NCBI GenBank assembly: GCA_024402565.1
Contig: JAKSTM010000001.1
Coordinates: forward strand, 62,001-126,000
Origin: Treponema sp.
Lineage (GTDB): Bacteria > Spirochaetota > Spirochaetia > Treponematales > Treponemataceae
Reading direction: 5' to 3'
DNA length: 64,000 nt
Shown: positions 8,498 through 17,970 of the stretch, piece by piece
Layout of the letters: every line of letters starts with the position of its first letter
How positions within the stretch are numbered: the first letter of the stretch is position 1
The notes under the pieces: generated by a model
The model's database searches: none
The model's input: the letters and a program-made list of their open reading frames with translations, nothing else
What the model was told of the DNA's origin: nothing
Translations under genes and position numbers: made by a program

Positions 8498-9724
8498 ATG
8501 ATTAATACTAATTTTGTCAGTAAAGTCCGGGATTCACTGTTATGCCTTGGAGTCAATTTTGAAGAGATTCGTCAGAATAAGGCTTCGATTGGACTTGGAA
8601 TTTCTGGTGGTGCCGACTCGGTATCTCTTTTTATTGCTCTTTCGGAAATACTTAAAGTTGAGAAAATACCTTTAGTTTGTGTTCATATTAATCATCATAT
8701 CCGTTGCAAAGAAGAAACAGATTCTGACATGAATTTCGTGAAAGAACTTTGCCGGAAATATATTTCATCCGGTTTCCAGATTAGTCTTGATGTTTATGAC
8801 TTGAAAGAAGGAGAGATAGAAGAACTTTCAAAAATCAGAAAATGTGGAACAGAAGAAGCAGCTCGTTTTATTCGTTATGAATCTTTTGAAAAATCCATTA
8901 AAAAAAATAGAATCTCCAGTTTTTGTCTGGCTCATAATCAAGATGATGATTATGAAACAATTCTTATGAGATTTCTGACTGGTTCTGTAGCTGGGGGAAT
9001 TGGGAAAAATCGTGGAAATTATGTCAGGCCTCTTCTTGGAATTAGTCGAAAAGAGATAGAAACTTTTTTAAGTTCCATGAAACAAAACTATTGCATTGAT
9101 TCTACAAATCTTGGAAACGATTATTTAAGAAATAAAGTCAGACATAATTTGATTCCAGTTCTTGATAATAATTTTTCTTCCTGGAGAAAGGCTCTGGAGA
9201 CTGGAGAAGAAAAACGAAATCTTGATAATACATTTCTTGATGACCTTGCCGCTAAAACTTCGCTGTCACAGGAACTTTTTGAAGAAGGAAAAGAAGCACT
9301 GGCATACAGAGTTCTTGTACGAGAATTTAATAAGGTTGGAGTTTCGGAGCGAATTCCTTTTGAATTTCTAAAAGATATGTTTATCGAGATTTCAAAAGCA
9401 TTAAAAAATGGAAAGGATTTTTCAAAGCGTTTTTCTTGTGCAGAAGCGGGAGTAAATAAAAATATTGTTTTTGTAAAAAGATTCGAAAAAAATAAAACAG
9501 ACTTCGGTTTTTTTGATATAATAGAAAAGGATGGATTGTACGATTTTCCATTTGGGGAAATTCAAGTCCAAACTGAATTAATGGTAGATTCTGCGAAAAA
9601 ACTAACTTCGGTTTTTTTTAAGGGTAAATGTGTAAAAACGAATCTTTCGTTTCCATTTGTAATTAGAAATCCTTCTATTGGGGAAAAGTCTGTTACAGGA
9701 ATCGATTGTGTAATCGAAGAATAA
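8498..9724 (+). CDS. tilS: tRNA(Ile)-lysidine synthase TilS
   Basis: A 408-residue cytoplasmic enzyme that attaches lysine to C34 of the CAU-anticodon tRNA-Ile so that it reads AUA codons. The PP-loop SGGADS (residues 36-41) binds ATP. HNQDDDYETILMRFLTGS near residue 148 is the second TilS signature, and CIDSTN with RNKVRHNLIPVL near 195-225 matches the tRNA-binding segment. The C-terminal part is divergent. Translation starts at ATG 8498. No Shine-Dalgarno sequence precedes it; a TATTAT hexamer lies only 7 nt upstream, so the transcript may be leaderless. It is followed after 43 bp by a secreted-protein gene, a coupling that seems fortuitous in function. Confidence 0.93.
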   Translation: MINTNFVSKVRDSLLCLGVNFEEIRQNKASIGLGISGGADSVSLFIALSEILKVEKIPLVCVHINHHIRCKEETDSDMNFVKELCRKYISSGFQISLDVYDLKEGEIEELSKIRKCGTEEAARFIRYESFEKSIKKNRISSFCLAHNQDDDYETILMRFLTGSVAGGIGKNRGNYVRPLLGISRKEIETFLSSMKQNYCIDSTNLGNDYLRNKVRHNLIPVLDNNFSSWRKALETGEEKRNLDNTFLDDLAAKTSLSQELFEEGKEALAYRVLVREFNKVGVSERIPFEFLKDMFIEISKALKNGKDFSKRFSCAEAGVNKNIVFVKRFEKNKTDFGFFDIIEKDGLYDFPFGEIQVQTELMVDSAKKLTSVFFKGKCVKTNLSFPFVIRNPSIGEKSVTGIDCVIEE

Positions 9725-9767
9725 AAAATAAGTATTTAGAATATTAGGTTTAATATTAGGTTTATTG

Positions 9768-11993
9768 ATGAAAAAAGTTTTTATCTGCACAATTTTCTTT
9801 CTCTTTTTTAGTACCTCAGTAATATCGGCACAAAGTGTTTCACAAAAAGCCGCTTCCCGCAGAACTGCAGAACGGTGTATGAAACTTTCGGAAAATTATC
9901 TTCTTGCTGGTGATGTGAATTCTTCCTTATATCAGGCTGAATTAGGAATCACTTATGATGATTCAATTTCAGATTTGTTTTATTTAAAAGCTACGTGTGA
10001 AAAAATGCAAGGTGCTTCCAAAAAAGAAGTCCTTGAAATAGCTCAGACAGCTAAAGATAAAAACAATTGGATTGGTTATAACGAAAAAGGAAATAGAATT
10101 CTCCTGGCAGATCTTTTATCTGATACAGGAAATTATAATGCTGCTTTAGGAGAACTGGATAGAACTCCTTTTGTATTTTCTGCAGATGCTGAAGCTATAA
10201 GAATAAAAACCTATTATCGGGAAGGATCTAAAGACTCACTTTCAAAAGCACGTGATAAAATCAATAGTGCACGTAGAATCTATAAAGGCGATTCCCGTTT
10301 TATAAGTTTGTTTTTCAATTTTGAATTATCTTTTTGTTTATCTAATGGAAAAGATTTCGTCCCTGAAGGAAAAGTCCTGCAGATGGCCGATGTACTTTCT
10401 GAAGAAATGAAAAATTATCAGGAACTTCCACGTGGGGTTGAAAGTGCGGCATTATTTTTTATGGGATTTTATGATAAAGAAAAACAACTTCGCGGACTTA
10501 AGGCTTATGAGGCAGAAGGTAATAAAGAAGGGAAAGATAAAAACGAAAATAAAATAGACTATTTTTTTCCTGTAACTGCACTTTCTAGTGGATATTGGGA
10601 TGAAGAAAAATCTTTCAGAGAGTTTTTTACGATTGCGGAAAAAAGCTGTACTTTGGAAGTTCTGGAATATTTTATTTCGCTTTTCTCTGTTTCTGAAACA
10701 GAAGTTACTGATGTAGCCAGACAACTTTATGAAACTTTGAATTCATGGAATGGACTTCTTTACGTTGATATAAATAAAGATTTTCAATGGGAACTGGAAG
10801 TTCAATATGAACGAGGGCGTCCACAGTCCCTTGTATATGATGGTGAAAATGACGGGGTTACGGATATTTCTGCAAGTCTAGATTTTGGCGAACTTTTATC
10901 TGTGAATATGATTCCTCTTGGAACAGAACTTTTTTATTCCAACTATCCTGAAATTGGAAAAGCTCATGTAGTTGATGAAAAAGGACCTGTTGTTTTTGAC
11001 TTTGCAAAACGAGCAGTTTCCTTTTCTCCAATAAAGTTTGAAAATTATTTTGATTCACTGTATTCGTTTTTTGAATCAGAAAATGATTGTTTTTATGTTC
11101 CTTTTGTAAAAAATAATTGGGATGATGTTTCAAATCTTGATTATTTGGCTAATGCAACTTTCATTAAGTTAAATAGTCCTGAGCGTGAAAATGGATCTGT
11201 TACATATTCTTTACTTGATGGTTATGTAGTTTCTGCTTTGTATGAAGTTCAGGATAAAGTTTATGCCACTGCAGATTTTGTGAATGGACTCCCAAGCGAC
11301 CGCTACGTTGATTATGATAATGACGGTCTTTATGAAACTCATGAAATTTTTGAAAAGTTTGAAATCCTTGAGATGTCGGATGATTCGGATGATTTTGATG
11401 AATCCGATGAATCCGATGAATCTAAAAAAATAATAACTGACCGAAGAAAGTTTTTTTCTGAACAGGATTTTAATACAGTCAGAAATATGTTTCCATTTTT
11501 TGACTTCTCAGAATCTGTTTTTCTGTCAACTGTGTTAATCGATCGAAATAATGATAATAATCCTGAATACAGAGAGTTTTTTAGAGAAAAAGGAGGAAAG
11601 ACTTCTATCTGGATAAAAGAGGATGGCCGTACAGAATCCTTTACTCGTTATCCTCATGAAGAGGGGTATCCCCTTATTGAAGAATCGGTTTTCGTAGTAG
11701 GAATAGATCAAGACACTGTTTCTGTAATTATGCTTGATGGAGAACCATCGTCCGTAAAAATTAATGAGATTTCCTATAAAGTTTCAAAAGGGGAATATGA
11801 AAATATTTTCTGGATTGGAGAAGAAACATCTGGAAGCGCAGAAATAATTGCTGCGAGAAAATTTCAGCAAAGTTTCCAAAATGAAGAAAACGGATTTTTG
11901 TATCCTTTTGAATGTGAATCGGGATTCTTCTCTGCAGTAAAAATTGCAGAAAAAATTTTTGTTCGTAAGATGGAGATTTCAGAAATTGAATAA
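9768..11993 (+). CDS. Large secreted protein, TPR-like N-terminus and calcium-loop-like motifs
   Basis: This 741-residue protein is not recognised as a named family. ATG 9768 is preferred over the TTG just before it. A classical signal peptide (about residues 1-21, cleavage after VISA) targets it to the periplasm or outer membrane. Residues 25-250 contain helical, TPR-like segments (CMKLSENYLLAGDVNSSLYQ, NYNAALGELDR). The second half has three D-x-(N/D)-x-D(G/N)-like loops reminiscent of VCBS/FG-GAP calcium sites: GENDGVTD near 356, DYDNDGLYE near 515 and DRNNDNNPE near 590. A run of five acidic 9-bp codon repeats (DDSDDFDESDESDES) lies near 538. It overlaps the HtrA-like gene by 8 bp, suggesting the two proteins act together in the envelope. 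Confidence 0.8.
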   Translation: MKKVFICTIFFLFFSTSVISAQSVSQKAASRRTAERCMKLSENYLLAGDVNSSLYQAELGITYDDSISDLFYLKATCEKMQGASKKEVLEIAQTAKDKNNWIGYNEKGNRILLADLLSDTGNYNAALGELDRTPFVFSADAEAIRIKTYYREGSKDSLSKARDKINSARRIYKGDSRFISLFFNFELSFCLSNGKDFVPEGKVLQMADVLSEEMKNYQELPRGVESAALFFMGFYDKEKQLRGLKAYEAEGNKEGKDKNENKIDYFFPVTALSSGYWDEEKSFREFFTIAEKSCTLEVLEYFISLFSVSETEVTDVARQLYETLNSWNGLLYVDINKDFQWELEVQYERGRPQSLVYDGENDGVTDISASLDFGELLSVNMIPLGTELFYSNYPEIGKAHVVDEKGPVVFDFAKRAVSFSPIKFENYFDSLYSFFESENDCFYVPFVKNNWDDVSNLDYLANATFIKLNSPERENGSVTYSLLDGYVVSALYEVQDKVYATADFVNGLPSDRYVDYDNDGLYETHEIFEKFEILEMSDDSDDFDESDESDESKKIITDRRKFFSEQDFNTVRNMFPFFDFSESVFLSTVLIDRNNDNNPEYREFFREKGGKTSIWIKEDGRTESFTRYPHEEGYPLIEESVFVVGIDQDTVSVIMLDGEPSSVKINEISYKVSKGEYENIFWIGEETSGSAEIIAARKFQQSFQNEENGFLYPFECESGFFSAVKIAEKIFVRKMEISEIE

Positions 11994-13599
11994 GTCATCT
12001 TTTGTTGTTCTTTTTTCTATTTTATTTATTTTTTCTCTTTCAAGCTGCAGGACTTTGGGTGGTGTTCAGAAGGAAACGGCACCTTTGGATTATTCGAATG
12101 ATGATGTAATTAGAAATGAAATTAAGCGAATCAATGAGTTAAAACAGGTAGAACCTGTGGAAGCATATTGGCGTTCTATTTTGCTTGGTGAAGAAAATGT
12201 AAAAAATGAATGTATTTCCTATCTTGAAGAATCGGGGAAAAAAGCATTTGAAGAAAAAGATTATATTACTGCATGGCGGTTCATAAATTCCCTAGAAGTG
12301 ACAGGTAAAAAGTTGTCTGATATAGACTCAGAAAAAATCGAAAAATTAATAAAAGAAGATGTACCTGGTTTTATGGAAAATGATAAAGAACCTTCTTCTG
12401 TTAGTGAATGTATTAAGGCAACTGTAACAATTCTTGTTGATAAAGGAATAAAAATTACAAATGGTTCTGGTGTTCCTGACAGAGTTCTTGGTTCTGGTTT
12501 TTTTATAGATAAAAGGGGTTACATAGTAACTAATCATCATGTAATTGAAGATATGGTAAATCCTTCTTATGAAGGCTATTCTCGTCTTTACATAAAATTA
12601 TCTGGTGAAGAAAATGATAAAATCCCTGCAAAAGTAATTGGTTATGATTCACTTTCGGATTTAGCACTTTTGAAAACGGAAATAATTCCAGAATTTGTTT
12701 TTTCTTTGGGAAGTTCAGAGGAATTAGTTTCCGGTGATAAAATAAATGTAATTGGTGCTCCACTTGGTCTTGAAAGTTCAATTTCTGAAGGAATTGTATC
12801 AAATACCAGGAGAAAATTAATTCCAACAGGAGATGTTTTTCAGATTGACGCTCCAGTAAACTCTGGAAATTCAGGGGGACCTTGCATCGATAAATCAATG
12901 CGCGTCCAGGCAGTAGTTTTTGCAGGTGTATTACAGGCTCAAGGTTTAAATTTTGCTATTCCAGTTGAATATCTGAAACAGGAACTTCCTTTTCTTTATG
13001 CAGGTGGTGAATTTAATCATAGTTGGACTGGGTGTTATGGACATACAAAAAAATCCGGTTCGAAAAAAACTGGAGTTGATGTTCAATATGTTATGCCAGG
13101 AAGTTCTGCCAGATTGGCAGGATTTCGTGGTGGTGAAGTCATTCAGAATGTGAATGGTATTCCTGTTGAAAGTCTAGAAAAACTTCAGGGAATGTTCCGG
13201 GAACGGGGACCAGGTACAATAGTAAATGTTGAATATTTAGATGAAAGTGGGGAAGAAAAAAATTCTTATGTTTATCTTTCAAAAAGAGCAGAATCACCTG
13301 CTTTAGAAATGTATGAAAGTGATTTGATTGAAAATTCTTTCCTTCCACTTTACGGCATGCAGCTTGTTCCTTCTTCGACAACATCTAAAAATTATTTTAA
13401 AATTACAAGAGTTCTTGAATCCAGTGATGCGGAAGAATTACAGTTTTCAGAAAATGATCCAATCACAATTCGGAAAGTCAGGATATTTAAAGAAGATAAA
13501 TATATAATCGCTCAAATTGTAACGCGTCGTCAAAAAAAGAATTTGATTGATGTGGGAATGGTTCTTGGAACTGCATTTGACGGACCAAACTTTTTCTAA
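11986..13599 (+). CDS. HtrA/DegP-like trypsin-fold serine protease, lipoprotein with PDZ domain
   Basis: A 537-residue envelope serine protease. I place the start at TTG 11986, behind GGAG 11972-11975, because it begins exactly at a lipoprotein signal (MNKSSFVVLFSILFIFSLSS then Cys21). Residues 35-135 look helical and may be a partner-binding region. The S1C protease domain (about 145-335) has the full triad: His185 in TNHHVIE, Asp225 in DSLSDLALL and Ser296 in GNSGGP. One PDZ domain (about 365-425) contains AGFRGGEVIQNVNGIPV. A C-terminal tail of about 110 residues is unassigned. The long pre-protease region and lipid anchor differ from DegP. It overlaps the upstream secreted-protein gene by 8 bp and lies 14 bp before lepA, so tilS through lepA looks like one operon. 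Confidence 0.88.
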   Translation: MNKSSFVVLFSILFIFSLSSCRTLGGVQKETAPLDYSNDDVIRNEIKRINELKQVEPVEAYWRSILLGEENVKNECISYLEESGKKAFEEKDYITAWRFINSLEVTGKKLSDIDSEKIEKLIKEDVPGFMENDKEPSSVSECIKATVTILVDKGIKITNGSGVPDRVLGSGFFIDKRGYIVTNHHVIEDMVNPSYEGYSRLYIKLSGEENDKIPAKVIGYDSLSDLALLKTEIIPEFVFSLGSSEELVSGDKINVIGAPLGLESSISEGIVSNTRRKLIPTGDVFQIDAPVNSGNSGGPCIDKSMRVQAVVFAGVLQAQGLNFAIPVEYLKQELPFLYAGGEFNHSWTGCYGHTKKSGSKKTGVDVQYVMPGSSARLAGFRGGEVIQNVNGIPVESLEKLQGMFRERGPGTIVNVEYLDESGEEKNSYVYLSKRAESPALEMYESDLIENSFLPLYGMQLVPSSTTSKNYFKITRVLESSDAEELQFSENDPITIRKVRIFKEDKYIIAQIVTRRQKKNLIDVGMVLGTAFDGPNFF

Positions 13600-13613
13600 A
13601 TAAAGGAATTAAT

Positions 13614-15416
13614 ATGACAGAGATGAAATACAAGCGCAACTTCTGTATTGTTGCACACATTGACCACGGAAAATCAACACTTTCTGACCGCCTTATTCAG
13701 CAGGCTCACATTATTGATGACCGCAAAATGATGAATCAGATTCTTGATAACATGGACATCGAACGTGAACGTGGAATCACAATTAAAAGTCAGGCAGTTA
13801 CAATTCCTTATCACGCAAAGGATGGCCATGATTACGAACTGAACTTTGTTGATACACCGGGCCATGTAGACTTTTCTTACGAAGTTTCCCGTGCCATTGC
13901 TTCCTGTGAAGGAGCGCTTCTTTTGATAGATGCTGCCCAGGGAGTTGAAAGTCAGACTGTTTCAAATATGTTCATGGCGCTGGAACAGAATCTTGAAATT
14001 GTTCCGGTAATTAATAAAATTGACCTTCCTTCTGCTGACATTCCTGCAGTTCTTCATCAGATTGATAAGGAACTTGGCCTTTTCCCTGAAGAAGCTGTTC
14101 CTGTTTCTGCAAAAACAGGGGAAGGTGTTGCGGATCTTCTTGAAGCAATTGTTACAAAGTTCCCGGCTCCAAAAGGCGATCCAAAAGGAAAAGTTGCAGC
14201 CCTTATTTTTGACTGTCACTATGATGCTTACCGCGGCGTTATTGTTCATGTTCGCGTAATGGAAGGAACAATCAAAAAAGGTTCTATTGTTCGTATGATG
14301 AGTACGGGCGCTGAATACAAAGTTGAAAGCTGTGGTATTTTCAAAATCGATTATGAAGAAACTGAATTCCTTGAAGCAGGAGATGTAGGATACATTATCA
14401 GCGGTGTTAAAACTGTTAGCGAAGTAAACGTCGGTGATACAATTACTCTTGCCGCTGATCCTGTGGCAGAACCTCTTCCAGGTTTCAAAGAAGTTAAACC
14501 TGTTGTTTATTCTTCAATTTATCCTATGGATTCTAACGATTATGAAGAACTGAAAGATTCCATGGAAAAACTTAAACTGAATGATGCATCTTTGGTGTAT
14601 GAAAAGGATAATTCCATTGCTTTAGGAAACGGTTTCCGCTGCGGATTCTTAGGACTTCTTCACCTGGAAATTATCCAGGAACGTCTTGAACGCGACTTTG
14701 ATCAGGCTGTAATTTTCACACAGCCATCTGTACGTTACAAGGTTGTGACACAGGGCGGGGAAGAAATGTTTGTTGATAATCCTGCCGAATACCCTGAAGG
14801 AAAAGTTCGTGAAAGTGAAGAACCATATATTAAAGCTTCCGTAATTACTCCAAGTGAATTCCTTGGTTCTATTATGGCTCTTTGTACAGAAAAACGCGGC
14901 GTTCAGACAAACATGCAGTATCTGGATGAGAAACGTGTTGAGCTTACATACGAAATGCCACTTGCTGAAGTTCTTTTTGACTTCTACGATAAACTTAAAA
15001 GTTACAGCCGCGGTTACGCTTCTTTCGATTATGAAATCATCGGGTACAGACCTACAAAGCTTGTAAAAGTAGATATCCTTTTGAATGGAAAAATGGTTGA
15101 TGCTTTAAGTTTCCTTACTTTTGATCAGAACGCCGTAACACGCGCAAGAAAAGTTTGTGAACGTCTTAAGGATGAAATCAGCCGTCAGCAGTTCAAGATT
15201 GCAATCCAGGGTGCTATCGGTGCTCAGGTTATTGCCCGCGAAACTGTAAACCCTGTTCGTAAAGACGTTCTTGCAAAATGTTACGGTGGTGATATTACCC
15301 GCAAACGCAAGCTTCTTGAAAAACAGAAGGAAGGTAAAAAGCGCATGAAGATGATCGGTGACGTCGAACTTCCTCAGAGCGCCTTCCTTGCTGTTCTAAA
15401 AGAGAAGGAAGAGTGA
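13614..15416 (+). CDS. lepA: Elongation factor 4 (LepA)
   Basis: A 600-residue ribosome-bound translational GTPase. The G domain shows AHIDHGKST (G1), RGITI (G2), DTPGH (G3) and NKIDLP (G4). Domains II, III and V follow, and the LepA-specific C-terminal domain includes YGGDITRKRKLLEKQKEGKK, which contacts the tRNA and decoding region. Length is normal. A clear AAGGAA ribosome-binding site precedes ATG 13614, 14 bp after the protease stop codon. Three hairpins follow the stop. Confidence 0.97.
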   Translation: MTEMKYKRNFCIVAHIDHGKSTLSDRLIQQAHIIDDRKMMNQILDNMDIERERGITIKSQAVTIPYHAKDGHDYELNFVDTPGHVDFSYEVSRAIASCEGALLLIDAAQGVESQTVSNMFMALEQNLEIVPVINKIDLPSADIPAVLHQIDKELGLFPEEAVPVSAKTGEGVADLLEAIVTKFPAPKGDPKGKVAALIFDCHYDAYRGVIVHVRVMEGTIKKGSIVRMMSTGAEYKVESCGIFKIDYEETEFLEAGDVGYIISGVKTVSEVNVGDTITLAADPVAEPLPGFKEVKPVVYSSIYPMDSNDYEELKDSMEKLKLNDASLVYEKDNSIALGNGFRCGFLGLLHLEIIQERLERDFDQAVIFTQPSVRYKVVTQGGEEMFVDNPAEYPEGKVRESEEPYIKASVITPSEFLGSIMALCTEKRGVQTNMQYLDEKRVELTYEMPLAEVLFDFYDKLKSYSRGYASFDYEIIGYRPTKLVKVDILLNGKMVDALSFLTFDQNAVTRARKVCERLKDEISRQQFKIAIQGAIGAQVIARETVNPVRKDVLAKCYGGDITRKRKLLEKQKEGKKRMKMIGDVELPQSAFLAVLKEKEE

Positions 15417-15510
15417 GCAAAGGCAGGGGCATTGCCTTTGCGAACGTCTCCTATAGAAGCTTTTCCGAAAGGAAAAGCCTCATACTTAAAGAACTGATGA
15501 GTCTTTTTTT
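15417..15510 (+). terminator. Three consecutive hairpins between lepA and lon, the last with a T-run
   Basis: Hairpin 1 begins directly after the lepA stop: GCAAAGGCA (15417-15425) pairs with TGCCTTTGC (15433-15441). Hairpin 2: GCTTTTCC with GGAAAAGC around a GAAA tetraloop (15459-15478). Hairpin 3: CTCAT (15479-15483) with ATGAG (15497-15501), followed by TCTTTTTTT. The final one can terminate transcription; the first two may protect the 3' end. Confidence 0.7.
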
Positions 15511-15526
15511 ATAAAGAATTTTACTT

Positions 15527-15555
15527 TTGTATTTTCTCCTTCTTTTTAGTATATT
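15527..15555 (+). promoter_or_regulatory. Putative lon promoter, -10 close to the start codon
   Basis: TTGTAT (15527-15532), a 17-bp spacer and TATATT (15550-15555). The lon ATG lies only 6 nt after the -10, and there is no Shine-Dalgarno sequence, consistent with a leaderless message. Confidence 0.4.
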
Positions 15556-15561
15556 TAATAT

Positions 15562-17970
15562 ATGGTTTCTTTTAACGATGATTTTGAAAATGTAGAAAAC
15601 GAGATTAAAGCACTTATTTCTACAGAAGATAATTTACCCCCAAAACTTTTTATTCTTCCTGTTCAGGGACGTCCCATATATCCAGGAATTTTTACACCAC
15701 TTATGGTAAGTGCCGGGGATGATACTAAAGTTATAGAAAAAGCATGGGAATCTGGTGGTTTTGTAGGGATTGTTATGACTCGTGAAGAGAAAGATAATCC
15801 TTCTCTTCCAGATCTTTATGAAGTTGGTACTGCTGCCCATATTATTAAAAAGATTAATTTGCCTGATGGTGGATTAAATGTTTTCATTTCTACAGTAAAA
15901 CGTTTCCGTATCAGAAAAGCTATTCAAAGTTCCAGTCCAATGTCGGCTGCTGTTGAATATCTGGAAGATGAAGAAAATGATACATTTGAAGTAAAAGCCC
16001 TTACCCGTGCACTTATTTCTGAAATGAAAGATATTTCAGAAAATAATCCGTTGTTTTCCGAAGAAATGCGTTTAAATATGGTGAATATTGATCAGAGTGG
16101 AAAAATTGCTGATTTTGTTACATCTGTTTTAAATGTTGATAGAGAAGAACAGCAGAAGATTCTGGAAATGACCAATGTCAGAAAGCGCCTTGAAAAAGTT
16201 CTTGTTTTTATAAAAAAAGAACAGGAAGTGCTTCGTGTACAAAAAAAGATTCAGAGCGAATTAAACGAAAAAATTGAAAAAAATCAGCGGGAATATTTCC
16301 TTCGTGAAGAAATGAAGTCCATTCAGGAAGAACTTGGAATTGATGGCGGTGGAAATCAGACTGATTATCAGAAATTTAAAACAAAAATTGAAGAACTGAA
16401 ATTTGAAGGAGAAATTAAGGAAACAGTTCATTCTGAACTTGAAAAATTCAGCCTTATGGATCCAAATTCCAGTGAATATATTGGAACCAGGAATTTCCTG
16501 GAACTGGTTGTTAATCTACCATGGAATGATGACCCAAAAATCAATTTTAACCTTAATGATGCAAAAAAGATTCTTGAAGAAAGTCATTACGGTATGGATG
16601 ATGTAAAAAAACGTATTGTTGAATATCTTGCGGTCCGCCTTATGAAGCAGGATACAAAAGGTTCTGTTCTTCTTCTTGTTGGGCCTCCCGGAGTTGGAAA
16701 AACAAGTATCGGAAAAGCTGTTGCCGAATCTATGGGCAAACCTTTTTATCGTTTCAGTGTAGGTGGCCTTCATGATGAGTCTGAAATCAAAGGACATAGA
16801 AGAACTTACGTTGGAGCAATGCCAGGTCGCATCATTCAGGGACTTAAACTTACAAAAAGTAAAGCTCCTGTTTTTATGATTGACGAAATTGATAAAATGA
16901 ATGCTTCCAATCAGGGAGATCCTAGTGCAGCATTGCTTGAAGTACTGGACCCTGAACAGAATATAAATTTCCGGGATACATATCTTGATTTACCATTTGA
17001 TGTATCAAATGTTCTTTTTATTTTGACCGCTAATTCATTAGATACAGTTCCAGAACCTCTTTTGGATCGTGCAGAAATAATAGAACTTTCAGGTTATATA
17101 GATCAGGAAAAAATTGAGATTGCAAAGAAATACCTGATCCCAAAAAATTGCGAAAAAAATGGATTAAAGAAAGGTCAGGTTAAATTTACAACTGGAGCTT
17201 TGAATCGTATAGCACAGGAATATGCCCGTGAAGCCGGGGTTAGATATTTTGAAAAATGTCTGGATAAGATTCATCGTAAAATTGTAACAGAAATGGTATC
17301 TCAAAATTCTGAAGAACAAAAACTTCTTAATGCAAAGATTGTAATAGATGAAGCTTTGGTTGAGAAATATCTTGGAAAACCAAATTTTGATGAAAGTCAG
17401 ATAAAAAAAGCTGACATTCCAGGTACTGCTATCGGTCTTGCGTGGACAAGTATGGGTGGGGATACTCTTTTAATCGAAAGTACTTCTTTCCCTGGTAAAG
17501 AAGGTTTAGTATTAACTGGACAGATGGGTGACGTTATGAAAGAGTCTGCACAGATTGCTTTCAACTGGTCAAAAAAATATGTAATGGAACATGACTTGAA
17601 AAAAGACAGTAAAATTCAGCCTGAATGGTTTGAAAAAAATGTGATTCATTTACATATTCCTGAAGGGGCAACCCCAAAAGATGGACCTTCAGCAGGAATT
17701 ACAATGGCCACAACTTTTGTTTCTTTACTCACTGGGAAAAAAATTAAACCGAATCTTGCCATGACGGGAGAACTTTCTCTTACAGGTCAGGTACTTCCAA
17801 TCGGTGGACTCCGTGAAAAAACTGTGGCTGCCCGAAGAAATAAAATTAAGACAATTCTCATTCCAAAAGCAAATGAAAGAGATCTTGCGGAAATTCCTGA
17901 ACATGTGAAAAAGGGAATCAAATTTATCCCTGTTTCACGTGTTGAAGAAGTAATGGAAAATGTTTTTTAG
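15562..17970 (+). CDS. lon: ATP-dependent Lon protease
   Basis: An 802-residue cytoplasmic AAA+ protease that degrades misfolded and regulatory proteins. The N-terminal substrate domain (about 28-215) and a coiled coil (RVQKKIQSELNEKIEKNQRE) precede the ATPase, with Walker A GPPGVGKT at residues 374-381 and Walker B VFMIDEIDKM. The protease domain has the Ser-Lys dyad: Ser710 in GPSAGI and Lys753 in GGLREKT. Their 43-residue spacing equals that of E. coli Lon (Ser679/Lys722). The start codon ATG 15562 lacks a Shine-Dalgarno sequence. The 3' end overlaps the convergent neighbour by 4 bp. I see no CIRCE or HrcA-like operator upstream. Confidence 0.96.
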   Translation: MVSFNDDFENVENEIKALISTEDNLPPKLFILPVQGRPIYPGIFTPLMVSAGDDTKVIEKAWESGGFVGIVMTREEKDNPSLPDLYEVGTAAHIIKKINLPDGGLNVFISTVKRFRIRKAIQSSSPMSAAVEYLEDEENDTFEVKALTRALISEMKDISENNPLFSEEMRLNMVNIDQSGKIADFVTSVLNVDREEQQKILEMTNVRKRLEKVLVFIKKEQEVLRVQKKIQSELNEKIEKNQREYFLREEMKSIQEELGIDGGGNQTDYQKFKTKIEELKFEGEIKETVHSELEKFSLMDPNSSEYIGTRNFLELVVNLPWNDDPKINFNLNDAKKILEESHYGMDDVKKRIVEYLAVRLMKQDTKGSVLLLVGPPGVGKTSIGKAVAESMGKPFYRFSVGGLHDESEIKGHRRTYVGAMPGRIIQGLKLTKSKAPVFMIDEIDKMNASNQGDPSAALLEVLDPEQNINFRDTYLDLPFDVSNVLFILTANSLDTVPEPLLDRAEIIELSGYIDQEKIEIAKKYLIPKNCEKNGLKKGQVKFTTGALNRIAQEYAREAGVRYFEKCLDKIHRKIVTEMVSQNSEEQKLLNAKIVIDEALVEKYLGKPNFDESQIKKADIPGTAIGLAWTSMGGDTLLIESTSFPGKEGLVLTGQMGDVMKESAQIAFNWSKKYVMEHDLKKDSKIQPEWFEKNVIHLHIPEGATPKDGPSAGITMATTFVSLLTGKKIKPNLAMTGELSLTGQVLPIGGLREKTVAARRNKIKTILIPKANERDLAEIPEHVKKGIKFIPVSRVEEVMENVF

